A stretch of 64,000 bases of DNA, taken from positions 240,055-304,054 of the forward strand of contig JAGHZQ010000047.1 of the NCBI GenBank assembly GCA_017746715.1, in the 5' to 3' direction. Shown here in pieces: positions 16,649 through 27,023 of the stretch. A program made the position numbers and the translations under genes. The stretch's first letter is position 1; every line of letters begins with the position of its first letter. The notes under the pieces are model-generated. The model saw only the letters and a program-made list of their open reading frames with translations. It was not told where the DNA came from and made no database searches. This DNA is from Cyanobacteria bacterium SBLK (lineage in GTDB: Bacteria > Cyanobacteriota > Cyanobacteriia > Cyanobacteriales > Spirulinaceae).

Positions 16649-17485
16649 TTGGACGAACTCAGAGACGCACTAGAACTCGCTAGTGAAGAAGAACTACAAC
16701 AATTGACCCAAATTCTCTTCTGTCGGCGTTTAAACCCCATCGATTACCTGCGAATGCCCGACGTGGTGGAAGTACAGAGCCGCGATCGCCGTTCTTGGTT
16801 GGACTCCCTCGAACAACGATTCCGCTTTCTCGCCGCCGACGGACTAACCGTATTAAAAGGACAAAGCCAAACCCTCCCCTATCGCCAAATTCTCATCGGG
16901 GTTTGCCACTATCTCAAAATTCCCCACTCTGGCAACATGAATGCCGTAGACCTCGAAGCAGAAATCTTTTTACATTTAATGGGGAAAATCTGGAAACGCC
17001 TGCCCGCATCCGATAAACAAGAATTGAGCGATCGCGTGCAAAAGTCCCTCAGCCATGCCGATTTGACCCGTCCCCTGCCCTTAAAATTACAAAACGATCC
17101 CGTTACCATTCTCCTCAAAGGCAGCAGCGTCATCGCCGTAAATTCCGTCTTAAAATCCTTCATTTTGCGACAGATCGCCCAGCAATTCGCCCTTCACTTC
17201 GCCCGCTACCAAGCCGCCCGAGCCGCCCTCGTCCAAGGGGGCGCGATCGCTGCCACCAAACTGCAACACCATTTAGCCCTGCAAACCGCAAAACGAGGTA
17301 TGGCAATGGCCGCAGCCCGACAAGGTGCCGTTAAAACCGTTTTCGCCTTTCTCGGTCCGGTCCTGTGGGGAACCTTCCTCGCGGATCTCGGTTGGCGAGC
17401 GATCGCGACCAATTACAGCCGCATTATCCCCACCATCTTCGCCCTCGCCCAAATTCGCCTGACGAGATCGCCGTGTTGGGCATAA
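16649..17485 (+). CDS. YaaW (UPF0174) family protein
   Basis: 278 residues. Conserved family features appear in order: an N-terminal 'LASEEELQQLTQIL' helix, the block PYRQILIGVCHYLKI, then EAEIFLHLMGKIWKRL and a hydrophobic C-terminal region ending in the NYSRIIPTIFALAQIR block. The function of the family is unknown. The start is TTG 16649, fixed by GGAGG at 16636-16640 eight bases upstream; the earlier in-frame TTG at 16634 overlaps that site. The second half is Ala-rich and basic. A rightward O-antigen-ligase-like gene follows 25 bases on. Confidence 0.7.
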   Translation: MDELRDALELASEEELQQLTQILFCRRLNPIDYLRMPDVVEVQSRDRRSWLDSLEQRFRFLAADGLTVLKGQSQTLPYRQILIGVCHYLKIPHSGNMNAVDLEAEIFLHLMGKIWKRLPASDKQELSDRVQKSLSHADLTRPLPLKLQNDPVTILLKGSSVIAVNSVLKSFILRQIAQQFALHFARYQAARAALVQGGAIAATKLQHHLALQTAKRGMAMAAARQGAVKTVFAFLGPVLWGTFLADLGWRAIATNYSRIIPTIFALAQIRLTRSPCWA

Positions 17486-17510
17486 TAGAGGAAAAAATGA
17501 GGGATGAAGG

Positions 17511-18869
17511 ATGGAAAAGCAGAAACAATCTTCGTCATTGGCATACCTTCGGGATCTGTGGATGTGGGATAGTTTCCAAGTGGGGGCATTTTTACAGCCC
17601 CTATTGCCCGGAATTGCTGCCATTCCTTATGCTGCCGCCGCGATGGGGGTTTGGCCGAAAGAAGGAGGAGCAATCGTCAAACTCCCCCTCACTCGTGCCT
17701 TTGCCCTTCTCAGTCTCCTCCTCTTCCTCAGCACTGCTTTTGCCGATCGCCCCCTCGAAGCCCTCGCGGGAATAGCCAATTTTTTCCCCTATATGGTTTG
17801 GTTTTGTACGGTTCATTTCTTCATTCAAACCCCGAAGCAACTCCGAAAATTGGCTTGGTTATTAACTTTTTCCTCATTGCCCATTTGTCTCCTCGGTTTT
17901 GGGCAGATGTTTTTGGGGTTGGCAACGCCGGAATTTTGGCGCACGCTTTCAGGTTGGAGTCTCATTCCCTACGGCAAACCTGAAGGGCGAATGTCTTCGA
18001 CATTTATGTATGCAAATGTCCTTGCGTTTTATCTCGTCGTCGTTTTAATGCTGACCTTGGGATTGTGGATCGATGCCTTTCAACAATGGCGAAAAAATCA
18101 AACCAAACAATCTTTGCAAGTTGTCGCTTTTTTATCCGGGGCAATTTTTCTCAATTCTGTTTCTCTGATTTCTTCTCAATCTCGCAATGCTTGGGCGTTG
18201 GCAATTTTCGGCAGCTTGTCATTTGCATTCTACATCGGCTGGCGATTATTAGTGCTAGGAATTGGCGCTTTTGCCGGGACGATCGCTTGGGCTTCTTTTG
18301 CGCCGGCATGGGGGGGAGAAACTTTGCGCCAAGTCGTTCCCCATTTCCTCTGGGCGCGGCTTTCCGGGGAAATGTATCCCGATCCCCCCTTACCCCTATT
18401 GCGAATGACCCAATGGCAATTTTGCTGGAATTTGATTCGCGATCGCCCCCTCTTGGGTTGGGGACTGCGAAATTTTTCTTTTCTCTACAAAGAGGCGACA
18501 GATGTTTGGTTGGGTCATCCTCACAATCTCTTTCTCATGCTGGCAGCAGAAACGGGAATGATTGCGACTGTTTTTTTGTGTGGCATTATCGCTTGGATTT
18601 TGGCGCGGGGGATTTTGTTATTGGGGAATTCGACATTTAGCGATCGCGATCGCTGGATTCTCTTTACTTTTTTAGTGGCTTTTATTACTTGTATCGGTTT
18701 CAATTTCTTAGATGTTTCGATCTTCGATTTGCGAATTAATACTTTAGGGTGGGTTGTACTGGCGGCGATCGCGGGAGTCACCCAATATCAAAACGAAATC
18801 AACCCGACCCACCCCCCAACCTCCGACCCACCCCCCAGCTCCCTCCCAAGAGAGGGAAGAAACCCATAA
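17511..18869 (+). CDS. O-antigen ligase (WaaL)-like membrane protein
   Basis: 452 residues and about ten to twelve membrane helices. The long periplasmic loop near residues 290-345 carries LIRDRPLLGWGLRNFSFLYKEA and GHPHNLFLMLAAETG, the Wzy_C/WaaL signature with its conserved His. Members ligate or polymerise cell-surface polysaccharides; in cyanobacteria the same family also includes the IctB protein, so the substrate is uncertain. The Pro-rich C-terminal tail is encoded by a copy of an ACCCACCCC/CCTCCCAAGAG repeat at about 18805-18862 and is probably not functional. Confidence 0.8.
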   Translation: MEKQKQSSSLAYLRDLWMWDSFQVGAFLQPLLPGIAAIPYAAAAMGVWPKEGGAIVKLPLTRAFALLSLLLFLSTAFADRPLEALAGIANFFPYMVWFCTVHFFIQTPKQLRKLAWLLTFSSLPICLLGFGQMFLGLATPEFWRTLSGWSLIPYGKPEGRMSSTFMYANVLAFYLVVVLMLTLGLWIDAFQQWRKNQTKQSLQVVAFLSGAIFLNSVSLISSQSRNAWALAIFGSLSFAFYIGWRLLVLGIGAFAGTIAWASFAPAWGGETLRQVVPHFLWARLSGEMYPDPPLPLLRMTQWQFCWNLIRDRPLLGWGLRNFSFLYKEATDVWLGHPHNLFLMLAAETGMIATVFLCGIIAWILARGILLLGNSTFSDRDRWILFTFLVAFITCIGFNFLDVSIFDLRINTLGWVVLAAIAGVTQYQNEINPTHPPTSDPPPSSLPREGRNP

Positions 18870-18980
18870 GCGATCGCCAATTCGGTTTCCCGAATCGGGT
18901 ATCGTTCGAGGGAAGTGATACCATTGAGGATAAACTATCGTCCGCGATCGCGAAATTCCTCAAATCTTTAGAAAACCGCC

Positions 18981-21776
18981 ATGTTCAAAAAACTGCTCGG
19001 AGACCCCAACGCCCGCAAACTGAAAAAATACAAGCCTCTGGTGGTAGAAGTCAACCTGTTGGAAGACGAAATCAAAGCACTCTCTGACGATGAATTGCGC
19101 GGGAAAACCGGGGAATTTAAAGAACAACTCGCCAAAGCGAAAAGCGATCGCGAACGAGGAGACATTCTCGATGAAATTTTACCGGAAGCCTACGCCGTCG
19201 TTCGAGAGGCAGGTTGGCGGGTCTTGGGAATGCGTCATTTTGATGTCCAACTCCTCGGGGGTATCATTCTCCATGAAGGGCAGATCGCGGAAATGAAAAC
19301 CGGAGAAGGAAAAACCCTCGTTTCTACCCTACCCGCCTATCTGAACGCCCTTTCCGGCCACGGCGCTCATGTTGTAACGGTAAACGATTATTTGGCACGA
19401 CGGGACGCGGAATGGATGGGACAAGTACATCGTTTCCTCGGATTAACAGTAGGTTTGATTCAAGCAGGAATGAATCCCCTCGAACGCAAGCAGAATTACG
19501 GTTGCGATATCACTTATGCGACGAACAGCGAATTGGGTTTTGATTATTTGCGGGATAACATGGCCACGTCAATGGATGATGTGGTACAACGACCTTTTAA
19601 TTATTGCGTGATTGACGAAGTAGACTCGGTTTTAGTGGATGAAGCGAGAACGCCTTTAATTATTTCCGGGCAGGTGGAACGTCCCACGGAAAAATACATG
19701 ACCGCCTCCCAAATCGCCATGAAGCTCGTTCCCCAAAATGAAGACGGTGAGGGAGATTATGAAGTGGATGAAAAAGCGCGAAATGTTTTAATGACCGATG
19801 AAGGCTTTGCCAAAGCCGAGCAACTTTTAGGCGTGAGCGATCTTTACGATCCTAACGAGCCTTGGGCGCATTATGTTTTTAATGCCATTAAAGCGAAAGA
19901 ACTGTTTACGAATGATGTTAACTACATCGTTCGCAATGATGAAGTCGTGATTGTCGATGAATTTACCGGACGAGTGCTGGCGGGACGACGATGGAGCGAT
20001 GGTTTGCATCAAGCGATCGAGGCGAAGGAGGGAGTAAAAATCCAAAATGAAACCCAAACGTTAGCTACGATTACTTATCAGAATTTCTTCCTGTTATATC
20101 CCAAATTGGCGGGCATGACGGGAACGGCAAAAACAGAAGAGGCAGAATTTGAAAAAATCTACGATCTGCAAGTGACGATCGTGCCGACGAACTTACCTTC
20201 AAGACGGGGAGATTTATCTGATGTCGTCTACAAAACCGAACCGGCAAAATGGATGGCAGTTGCCAAAGAATGTGCGGAAATGCACGAACTCGGTCGCCCG
20301 GTTTTGGTGGGAACCACGAGTGTCGAAAAATCGGAATTACTCTCGCGCAATCTCCAAGAGTTAAGCGTTCCTCACAATATTCTCAACGCCCGTCCGGAAA
20401 ATGTGGAACGAGAATCGGAAATTGTCGCCCAAGCCGGGCGCGTTAGTACGGTCACGATTGCAACAAATATGGCGGGTCGCGGCACCGATATTATTTTGGG
20501 AGGCAATGCCGAATTTATGGCACGGTTGAAGGTGCGAGAGTATTTAATGCCTCGCATTGTCATTCCCGATGAGAAACAATTGGTGGCGGCGGTTCCGGGG
20601 GCAAAACCCGCCCGAAAACCCGCTCAAGGTTTTGGAGATGGGGAGAAGAAGAAAAAGACTTGGAAAGCCTCACCGGAAATTTTTCCCACGGATTTATCGG
20701 GAAGTACCCTACAGAAATTAAAAGAGGCAGTGAATTTTGCTGTAGAAACCTATGGCGAACAAAGTTTGCAAGAATTAGAAGCCGAAGATAAGCTCGCGAT
20801 CGCCTCGGAAAATGCTCCCATTGAAGATCCGGTGTTGTTGAAATTGCGGGAGGTTTACAACCTCATTCGCGAAGAATACGAAGCCTTGACGGGCAAAGAA
20901 CACGATAAAGTGGTAGAGTTGGGTGGCTTGCACGTCATCGGCACAGAACGCCACGAATCCCGCCGCATCGACAACCAGTTGCGAGGACGGGCAGGACGGC
21001 AGGGAGACCCCGGATCGACTAAGTTTTTCTTGAGTTTGCAGGATAATTTATTGCGGATTTTTGGCGGCGATCGCGTGGCGGGATTAATGAATGCCTTCCG
21101 AGTCGAGGAAGATATGCCGATCGAGTCGGGAATGCTGACCCGTTCTCTAGAAGGGGCGCAAAAGAAGGTGGAAACGTTCTACTACGACACCCGAAAACAG
21201 GTATTTGAGTATGACGAGGTAATGAACAACCAGCGCAAGGCAATTTATGCCGAACGCCGTCGGGTATTGGAGGGATTGGACTTAAAAGAGCAAGTTATCG
21301 GCTATGCGGAGAAAACAATGGATGATATTGTCGAGGCTTACGTGAATCCAGAACTTCCCCCGGAAGAATGGAAATTGGAGGAATTGACGGGAAAAGTGAA
21401 GGAATTCATCTATTTGCTGGAGGATATGAAACCCAAGCATTTAGAAGATATGACCGTGGGAGAAATTAAAACCTTTTTACACGAGGAAGTCCGCAAAGCT
21501 TACGATCTCAAGGAAAATCAAATCGAACGCATTCAGCCGGGTTTAATGCGACAGGCGGAACGTTTCTTTATTTTGCAGCAAATCGATACCCTATGGCGGG
21601 AACATTTACAAGCAATGGATGCTTTACGAGAAGCGATCGGCTTGCGGGGTTACGGTCAAAAAGATCCATTGATCGAATACAAGCAGGAAGGTTACGAGAT
21701 GTTTTTAGAAACCATGATCGATATTCGTCGCAATGTGGTTTACTCTCTCTTCCAATTCCAACCCAATCAACAATAA
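18981..21776 (+). CDS. secA: Preprotein translocase ATPase subunit
   Basis: 931 residues, full length. Walker A GEGKT is at 108-112, the DEAD-type motif [13 protein letters not shown] follows near residue 213, [10 protein letters not shown] marks the second ATPase fold, and the helical scaffold/wing domains follow. SecA drives Sec-dependent export and thylakoid import by ATP hydrolysis at SecYEG. The C-terminus ends in FQFQPNQQ without the Cys-rich zinc/SecB-binding tail of E. coli SecA, as in other cyanobacterial and plastid proteins. An insertion around residues 535-585 (basic, [18 protein letters not shown]) is typical of cyanobacteria. Confidence 0.97.
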   Translation: MFKKLLGDPNARKLKKYKPLVVEVNLLEDEIKALSDDELRGKTGEFKEQLAKAKSDRERGDILDEILPEAYAVVREAGWRVLGMRHFDVQLLGGIILHEGQIAEMKTGEGKTLVSTLPAYLNALSGHGAHVVTVNDYLARRDAEWMGQVHRFLGLTVGLIQAGMNPLERKQNYGCDITYATNSELGFDYLRDNMATSMDDVVQRPFNYCVIDEVDSVLVDEARTPLIISGQVERPTEKYMTASQIAMKLVPQNEDGEGDYEVDEKARNVLMTDEGFAKAEQLLGVSDLYDPNEPWAHYVFNAIKAKELFTNDVNYIVRNDEVVIVDEFTGRVLAGRRWSDGLHQAIEAKEGVKIQNETQTLATITYQNFFLLYPKLAGMTGTAKTEEAEFEKIYDLQVTIVPTNLPSRRGDLSDVVYKTEPAKWMAVAKECAEMHELGRPVLVGTTSVEKSELLSRNLQELSVPHNILNARPENVERESEIVAQAGRVSTVTIATNMAGRGTDIILGGNAEFMARLKVREYLMPRIVIPDEKQLVAAVPGAKPARKPAQGFGDGEKKKKTWKASPEIFPTDLSGSTLQKLKEAVNFAVETYGEQSLQELEAEDKLAIASENAPIEDPVLLKLREVYNLIREEYEALTGKEHDKVVELGGLHVIGTERHESRRIDNQLRGRAGRQGDPGSTKFFLSLQDNLLRIFGGDRVAGLMNAFRVEEDMPIESGMLTRSLEGAQKKVETFYYDTRKQVFEYDEVMNNQRKAIYAERRRVLEGLDLKEQVIGYAEKTMDDIVEAYVNPELPPEEWKLEELTGKVKEFIYLLEDMKPKHLEDMTVGEIKTFLHEEVRKAYDLKENQIERIQPGLMRQAERFFILQQIDTLWREHLQAMDALREAIGLRGYGQKDPLIEYKQEGYEMFLETMIDIRRNVVYSLFQFQPNQQ

Positions 21777-21780
21777 TCGG

Positions 21781-22557
21781 TTATCTCTTGCAGAAATCCC
21801 CAATCTGCAAAACTTTTCCTGTTTCTGAGACAGAAATGCACGTATTCACGGCGATTCGATAATAATGATTGAATATTTTTTCATCTGCCCACTCTGGCAA
21901 ACTCGCCCGACGGTGCATGGCTAAAGTCTTCTGAAACTTGGAAGTTGCCTCTCCGGTTATTGGATCGCGGGTAGGGACAATACACCGCTGGCAAGGATTA
22001 ATCCCTTGCACGGCAACTCGTCCGATCGCAAAAGATTGCCCTTGGGATTGGTATTCATACAAAATATCCTCCCAAAAAGGAGGCGTATCGGAAAACTCCA
22101 AATTTGTGCGAAACCGCGATCGCATGCTCTCCACATCGATTTCTGAAAACCAACTCGACAGGGTTTCTAGGGTTGCCGTACTGATAATTGTCGGTCCCGG
22201 CGATCGCCGGTCGTCGGGAAAGCCCGTCACTCGATTTTGTTGGAGTTCTACGGTAAATCCCAAGAATTGACTCAACCACTGTGCCAATGCCTTGCGATCG
22301 CGATCCAAAGAAAAGGTCTGCGGGTCATTGCCTTGTACGGAAATTGTCATAGTACGCTGACTCAGATCGAACTGCGATCTCAATTGATGGATTTTAGCAG
22401 TCCGCTTCCCATTCACAAACTTGCCTCGGGCATCGACAATGGCAAACTCACGATCGTATTCTAGCGCCCCACCTTGGAGAATGCGAGCTTGTTGCACTGA
22501 AACCCCATCGAGAGATTTGATGGGAAAAATTAGAATATGGCTCAAGGTTGGTATCAT
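21781..22557 (-). CDS. MOSC domain protein (YcbX/mARC-like)
   Basis: 258 residues from ATG 22557; a GTG at 22587 would add ten residues and has no better ribosome site. The N-terminal beta-barrel (LSHILIFPIKSLDGVSVQQAR) is followed by a MOSC domain with INPCQRCIVPTRDP, where the conserved Cys would ligate a molybdenum cofactor. These proteins reduce N-hydroxylated compounds or transfer sulfur to Moco. It converges with secA, its stop lying only four bases beyond secA's stop. Confidence 0.8.
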   Translation of the reverse strand: MIPTLSHILIFPIKSLDGVSVQQARILQGGALEYDREFAIVDARGKFVNGKRTAKIHQLRSQFDLSQRTMTISVQGNDPQTFSLDRDRKALAQWLSQFLGFTVELQQNRVTGFPDDRRSPGPTIISTATLETLSSWFSEIDVESMRSRFRTNLEFSDTPPFWEDILYEYQSQGQSFAIGRVAVQGINPCQRCIVPTRDPITGEATSKFQKTLAMHRRASLPEWADEKIFNHYYRIAVNTCISVSETGKVLQIGDFCKR

Positions 22558-22679
22558 CTTTAAATAATCCCGAGTATAGAGTCCCACTGATTTTTAAAAT
22601 TGGCGATCTTCGATCGGTGATGGGTTCAAACCTCCACTGATGGCAATTTTGAATTTTGAATTAATAATTTTGCATTGGC

Positions 22680-23660
22680 TTAGGTTGGCTTCTTTGCCCG
22701 CTCGTGAAAAATTGCACCGATAAAATCGAGGCTGAGTCGTGCCGCAAGAAGCGACGTGATGCCTGACGGATCGTAGGGCGGCGAGACTTCAACCAAGTCT
22801 GCACCAACAACCTCGAAGCGTCTCGCAACCTCTTTGAGAATGCCCTTTCCATCTTGGTAAGTCAGGCCGCCATGAGAGATCGTCCCCGTACCCGGAGCGA
22901 TGGAGGGATCGAACGCATCGATATCGATAGAAACATAAACGCGATCGCCATCTGGAATGTGAGCCAAGGCAGCGATCGCGCCTTGGACGCGCAGCTTTGT
23001 CGCCGATACGATATGGATGCAGCAGGCCTTCACTGCATCATAATTTTTACGGCTCGCCGCCCCCATGTTACGCGGTCCGATCGTGGTAATTCCCTTCACG
23101 CAGGCCATTTCCGAGGCGCGGCGCATCGGGCTGCCGTGTCCCCATGAAATCCCATGACTCTCATCGATGAAGTCGAAGTGTGCGTCGATATGGACAATAT
23201 GAAAGGGTTTCTCACGAGCATAGGCTTTCATTGTTGCTATGGTAATCGAGTGGTCGCCGCCCAAGATGTAAGGTAACGTCTTGGCATCGAGCAAGGCTCG
23301 CACTGCTTGCTCGGCATTCCCGAGGCTGCGCTGGGTATCTCCATAGATAACGTCGCTGTCACCTGCATCGACGATCTTAACCTCCTCGGCTGATAGATAG
23401 GTCGTTTCGTCTTCGAAGTCGAAGACCCCTTCAGAACTGAATCCGTGGAACATTGAGGCTTCGCGAATCGCGCGGGGGCCGAAACGCATGCCCGCGCGGT
23501 AACTCGCGGCTGTATCGATGGGGATGCCTAGAATTGCGACATCTGCGCTATCCAATTGCTTCCAGTTGTCGCACGCTGGCTGACCGGCAAATGTTACGAG
23601 CCCAACGAAAGGCAAATTCATGCGCTCGTGCGCGTTACGGCTGTCTTTGCGAGTAATCAT
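22680..23660 (-). CDS. Agmatinase-family ureohydrolase
   Basis: 326 residues. The three manganese-binding blocks of arginase/agmatinase enzymes are present: GGDHS, HIDAHFD and SIDIDAFDPS, with Asp and His ligands intact. The N-terminal AILGIPIDTAASYRAGMRFGPRAIR block is agmatinase-like. It would release urea from agmatine or another guanidino compound (guanidinobutyrate types look alike), so the substrate is unproven. It is the last gene of a leftward set with a GST and a DUF1348 protein, across from a GlxA-type regulator. The local GC content looks higher than in adjacent genes. Confidence 0.85.
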   Translation of the reverse strand: MITRKDSRNAHERMNLPFVGLVTFAGQPACDNWKQLDSADVAILGIPIDTAASYRAGMRFGPRAIREASMFHGFSSEGVFDFEDETTYLSAEEVKIVDAGDSDVIYGDTQRSLGNAEQAVRALLDAKTLPYILGGDHSITIATMKAYAREKPFHIVHIDAHFDFIDESHGISWGHGSPMRRASEMACVKGITTIGPRNMGAASRKNYDAVKACCIHIVSATKLRVQGAIAALAHIPDGDRVYVSIDIDAFDPSIAPGTGTISHGGLTYQDGKGILKEVARRFEVVGADLVEVSPPYDPSGITSLLAARLSLDFIGAIFHERAKKPT

Positions 23661-23714
23661 GAGAAATCTTCTCCTATCTGGGGAGCAACCCTTATTGCCC
23701 CCGAGTTGATGGTT

Positions 23715-24356
23715 TTAAGCGATGCCATCGGTGATGCCTTCGCCTTCGTAAGCGCGCTTCACCGCAGGACGAGTCGTCGTCAGATCGAGCAGGCGAGAGA
23801 TGTTCGGCCGAGAGCGAGGCGGTTTGACCATCGGCCGAGCCCACCGCGCCAACATGGTGAGATAAAGATCGGCCGCACCGATCCGATCGCCGAGAAAGTA
23901 CGGACCATTAGACTCGAGATGATTCTCAATGACGTCGAGGAAATTACTCGCCCGCTTCTCCGCCCCAGCCGCGATCGCTTTCTCGGCGGCTTTATTGTTA
24001 CCTGCGAGGCGATCGGGGTATTGCCAGACCATTAGTTCCTCCTGAAGTGAATTGGTCAGGAAGGTCAGCCATTGATAGAACTGGGCGCGATCGCTCGTCC
24101 CGACAGCCGGTGCAAACCCCGCCTCGGGATGTCGATCGACCAAATGCAGCACGATCGCCGCCGCTTCAAAAATCGAGCAATCGCCATCCACCAGAGTCGG
24201 GATGCGACCCATCGGGTTGATTTTCATGTATTCGGAGGACTTCTGCGCGTCGATCTCGCGATCGACCAAAGCGAGCTCGTACTCTATGCCGAGTTCTTCG
24301 AGAAGCATATGTGGCGCTGCGTTAGCATTGCCCGGGTAATAGTGAAGGATATACAT
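23715..24356 (-). CDS. Glutathione S-transferase family protein
   Basis: 213 residues from ATG 24356, placed by AGGAG seven bases upstream. The N-terminal thioredoxin-like domain reads YILHYYPGNANAAPHMLLEELG and holds the conserved cis-Pro (GRIPTLVDG) and E-A (SIFEAAAIVLHL); the C-terminal helical domain includes the D-x-Y-L-T core (GAADLYLTML). Substrate unknown. It lies between the DUF1348 gene and the ureohydrolase gene, in the same direction. Confidence 0.85.
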   Translation of the reverse strand: MYILHYYPGNANAAPHMLLEELGIEYELALVDREIDAQKSSEYMKINPMGRIPTLVDGDCSIFEAAAIVLHLVDRHPEAGFAPAVGTSDRAQFYQWLTFLTNSLQEELMVWQYPDRLAGNNKAAEKAIAAGAEKRASNFLDVIENHLESNGPYFLGDRIGAADLYLTMLARWARPMVKPPRSRPNISRLLDLTTTRPAVKRAYEGEGITDGIA

Positions 24357-24412
24357 TGCAAACTCCTGTTGTTGCGATGGAAAACACGGATCGAGCCATA
24401 TTCTGTCGGCGA

Positions 24413-24880
24413 TTAGAGGCCGAGGTCTGAAAGGCCGGGATGGTCGTCGGGGCGGCGGCCTTGCGGCCAATGAAATTTGCGATCGCCATCCCGGATCGGC
24501 AGATCGTTAATGCTGGCAATTCGACGGCGCATCAGTCCGCGATCGTCGAACTCCCAATTCTCGTTCCCGTAAGCGCGATACCATTGGCCGGAGTCATCGC
24601 GCCATTCATAGGCAAAGCGCACGGCAATACGACGATCGGAAAACGCCCATAATTCTTTGATTAAGCGATATTCCAATTCTTTCGACCATTTGCGCGTCAG
24701 AAAGGCTTGGATTTCTGCCCGACCGTTGATAAATTCTGCCCGGTTTCGCCAGATGCTGTCTTGGCTGTAGGCCAAGGAAACTTGTTCGGGATCGCGACTA
24801 TTCCATCCATCTTCGGCCATGCGAACTTTTTGGGCTGCACTCCGGGCATCGAATGGTGGGAGAGGGGGTTTGACATTCAT
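24413..24880 (-). CDS. DUF1348 / NTF2-like protein
   Basis: 155 residues from ATG 24880 (GGAAA upstream). The SnoaL/NTF2-like cone fold is suggested by an N-terminal helix [20 protein letters not shown], the strand pattern [17 protein letters not shown], and [24 protein letters not shown], which is diagnostic of DUF1348. The function of the family is unknown. It is the first gene of the leftward trio facing the GlxA-type regulator, so it probably starts the transcript. Confidence 0.8.
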   Translation of the reverse strand: MNVKPPLPPFDARSAAQKVRMAEDGWNSRDPEQVSLAYSQDSIWRNRAEFINGRAEIQAFLTRKWSKELEYRLIKELWAFSDRRIAVRFAYEWRDDSGQWYRAYGNENWEFDDRGLMRRRIASINDLPIRDGDRKFHWPQGRRPDDHPGLSDLGL

Positions 24881-25069
24881 AACAAATTTCCGGGTTGGAA
24901 GCGCTAACATCAAGTCCAGAATTTCTTGGCATGATGTTTTGGCTCTGTCTTAATAAGATTCATGTTAGGGTTGATTTGTCTGCAATCGTCGATATCCGTC
25001 GTTTTTGGACAAAATAGCGGATAATTTTGCCAAAGAACAGCTCGGTTGCATTTATAAGGTCAATTCATC

Positions 25070-26038
25070 ATGTCAGCATCATTGCCCATTGTTGCGATCG
25101 CAATTCCTCCCAATGCCCAATCCTTGGATATTTCCGGGCCGCTTGACGTTTTTATCGAGGCCTCTCGGCAATCTAATGCGGAGGTGCATTATGATGTCCG
25201 GTTGATATCAATTAATGGCTCTCGCTTCATCAAGGTGGGTGGCATGACGATCGCGGCGGATGGCTCGATTGTCTGTCCCGACTTTGCGATCGATACGCTA
25301 CTGGTAGCCGGAACGCCCGATTATCGGCAGGCATTCAAAATGCAGCAGTTTCAGGCTTGGCTGCGGCGACGGATACCGGAAGTCCGGCGTTATGGTGCCG
25401 TGTGTACCGGGGCATTTTTCCTCGGAGCGGCTGGGTTGCTTGACGATCGCCAAGTCACGACGCACTGGCAGCATGCAGCAGAACTCGCCAAACGCTGTCC
25501 GAAAGCAGAAGTCTTGCCCGATTCGATCTATGTAAAAGATGGCAACCTCTATACTTCTGCGGGCGTTACCGCAGGGATCGATCTCGCCCTCAAGCTGATT
25601 GAAGACGACTGCGGACGAGATCTCGCCTTCAAGATCGCGCGACGGCTGGTCGTGTTTCTGCGCCGGCCGGGCGGACAATCGCAATTTAGCGCCCATCTTG
25701 CTGCTCAAATCGCGACGGAAAGCCGCATCCAAGCCATTCAACATTGGATACTCGACAATGTTGCGGCGGACTTATCTCTTGCCTCTCTCGCCTCGCGAGC
25801 CACAATGAGCGTGCGAAACTTCAGTCGCATTTTCCAGCGCGAAACGGGAGGAACGCCCGCAGAATTCGTCGAGCTTGCAAGAGTGGATGCGGCGAGAAGA
25901 CTGCTCGAAGAAAGCGATATCCCCCTACAGCTCGTGGCGACGAGATGCGGGTTTTCCAGTGCGGACATCATGCGACGGGCATTCATTCGCCGCATCGCCA
26001 TCGGTCCTCATGATTATCGCAAGCAGTTTCGGCGATAG
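25070..26038 (+). CDS. GlxA-type transcriptional regulator (DJ-1/PfpI + AraC)
   Basis: 322 residues. The N-terminal DJ-1/PfpI-like domain (about 1-185) has YGAVCTGAFFLGAAGLL with the nucleophile-elbow Cys. The C-terminal AraC/XylS domain has two helix-turn-helices (SLASLASRATMSVRNFSRIF and PLQLVATRCGFSSADIMRRAF). Such regulators respond to quaternary amines or amino acids. It is divergent from the DUF1348-GST-ureohydrolase genes, with a 189-bp shared region, and probably controls them (inference). Confidence 0.85.
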   Translation: MSASLPIVAIAIPPNAQSLDISGPLDVFIEASRQSNAEVHYDVRLISINGSRFIKVGGMTIAADGSIVCPDFAIDTLLVAGTPDYRQAFKMQQFQAWLRRRIPEVRRYGAVCTGAFFLGAAGLLDDRQVTTHWQHAAELAKRCPKAEVLPDSIYVKDGNLYTSAGVTAGIDLALKLIEDDCGRDLAFKIARRLVVFLRRPGGQSQFSAHLAAQIATESRIQAIQHWILDNVAADLSLASLASRATMSVRNFSRIFQRETGGTPAEFVELARVDAARRLLEESDIPLQLVATRCGFSSADIMRRAFIRRIAIGPHDYRKQFRR

Positions 26039-26101
26039 TCCTAACAATTTGGATATTTTTTTAGATTTTCCTTTTGATAGAGAGTCAACATCGTATTGAG
26101 G

Positions 26102-26941
26102 TTATATTTCATCCAAACGGGCATTTGCTTTAGGGAAAACAATCGCGATCGCAAAAAGAGCTAATTGTATCACCACAATACTCGGACCCGAAGGCAAATC
26201 AAAAAATGCCGAGACAAGAATTCCCACAATTGCACTCAACGCCCCCAATCCCATAGAAAAGAGAATGTGAGCGGTGAAATTTTTGCTAATTAAGTGGGCA
26301 GCGCAAGCGGGAACGACAATAAAGGCACTCACTAATAAAACACCGATCGCTTTAATAGAAACCCCCACCACCAACGCCAATAAAACAATAAAAGCCGTGC
26401 GATGTGCCGAAACCGACACGCCTCGAGCGATCGCCATGGGTTCGTGTAAGATGAGCATCATCTGCGTTCGCAAGGTGAGACCGATAAAAATAACGCAGAC
26501 GCATAACAATACTCCACTAATTATCAGATCTCCTCTCGACACCGCCAAAATATCTCCAAAGAGCAAATTGTTAATGCCTCCCTTATATTGACCGCTAAAA
26601 CTGAGAATGATAATGGCGATGGCCAAAGATGCCGAATAAACGACATTCAACAGGGCATCAGTCCAGAGTTGCGTTCTTTCGAGTAAATAACTGACAGCAA
26701 GGGCAAATAATACCGAAAAAGGAAGCAAAACCGTCGAAGGATTTAACCCGAATAGTAATCCTAAACTAATCCCCAATAGTGCTGAATGTCCTAACGTGTC
26801 GCTAAAGAAAGAGAGTTGGCGCAAAATCGTCAAACTGCCCAACAATCCCCCCATTAAACCAATTAAAATTCCCCCGATCGCCGCCCGTTGCATAAAGGGG
26901 AATTGAAGCAATTCTAAAACATCCGCGATCGCTAAAACCAT
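26102..26941 (-). CDS. znuB: Zinc/metal ABC transporter permease
   Basis: 279 residues, about eight membrane helices, a family 9 (ABC-3) permease. It has the conserved GGLLGSLTILRQLSFFSDTLGHSALLG block near the N-terminus and LLVSAFIVVPACAAHL toward the C-terminus. It forms the membrane channel for the znuA-znuC system and lies last in the operon. The 82-bp gap to the ATPase gene carries a short C-rich repeat. Confidence 0.88.
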   Translation of the reverse strand: MVLAIADVLELLQFPFMQRAAIGGILIGLMGGLLGSLTILRQLSFFSDTLGHSALLGISLGLLFGLNPSTVLLPFSVLFALAVSYLLERTQLWTDALLNVVYSASLAIAIIILSFSGQYKGGINNLLFGDILAVSRGDLIISGVLLCVCVIFIGLTLRTQMMLILHEPMAIARGVSVSAHRTAFIVLLALVVGVSIKAIGVLLVSAFIVVPACAAHLISKNFTAHILFSMGLGALSAIVGILVSAFFDLPSGPSIVVIQLALFAIAIVFPKANARLDEI

Positions 26942-27023
26942 TAATTTTTACTGTAATTGGACTGTTCCTGAAAATTTTTCTCCCCCCGCTCCCCCTGCTC
27001 CCCCCGCTTCCTCCACTCCACGA

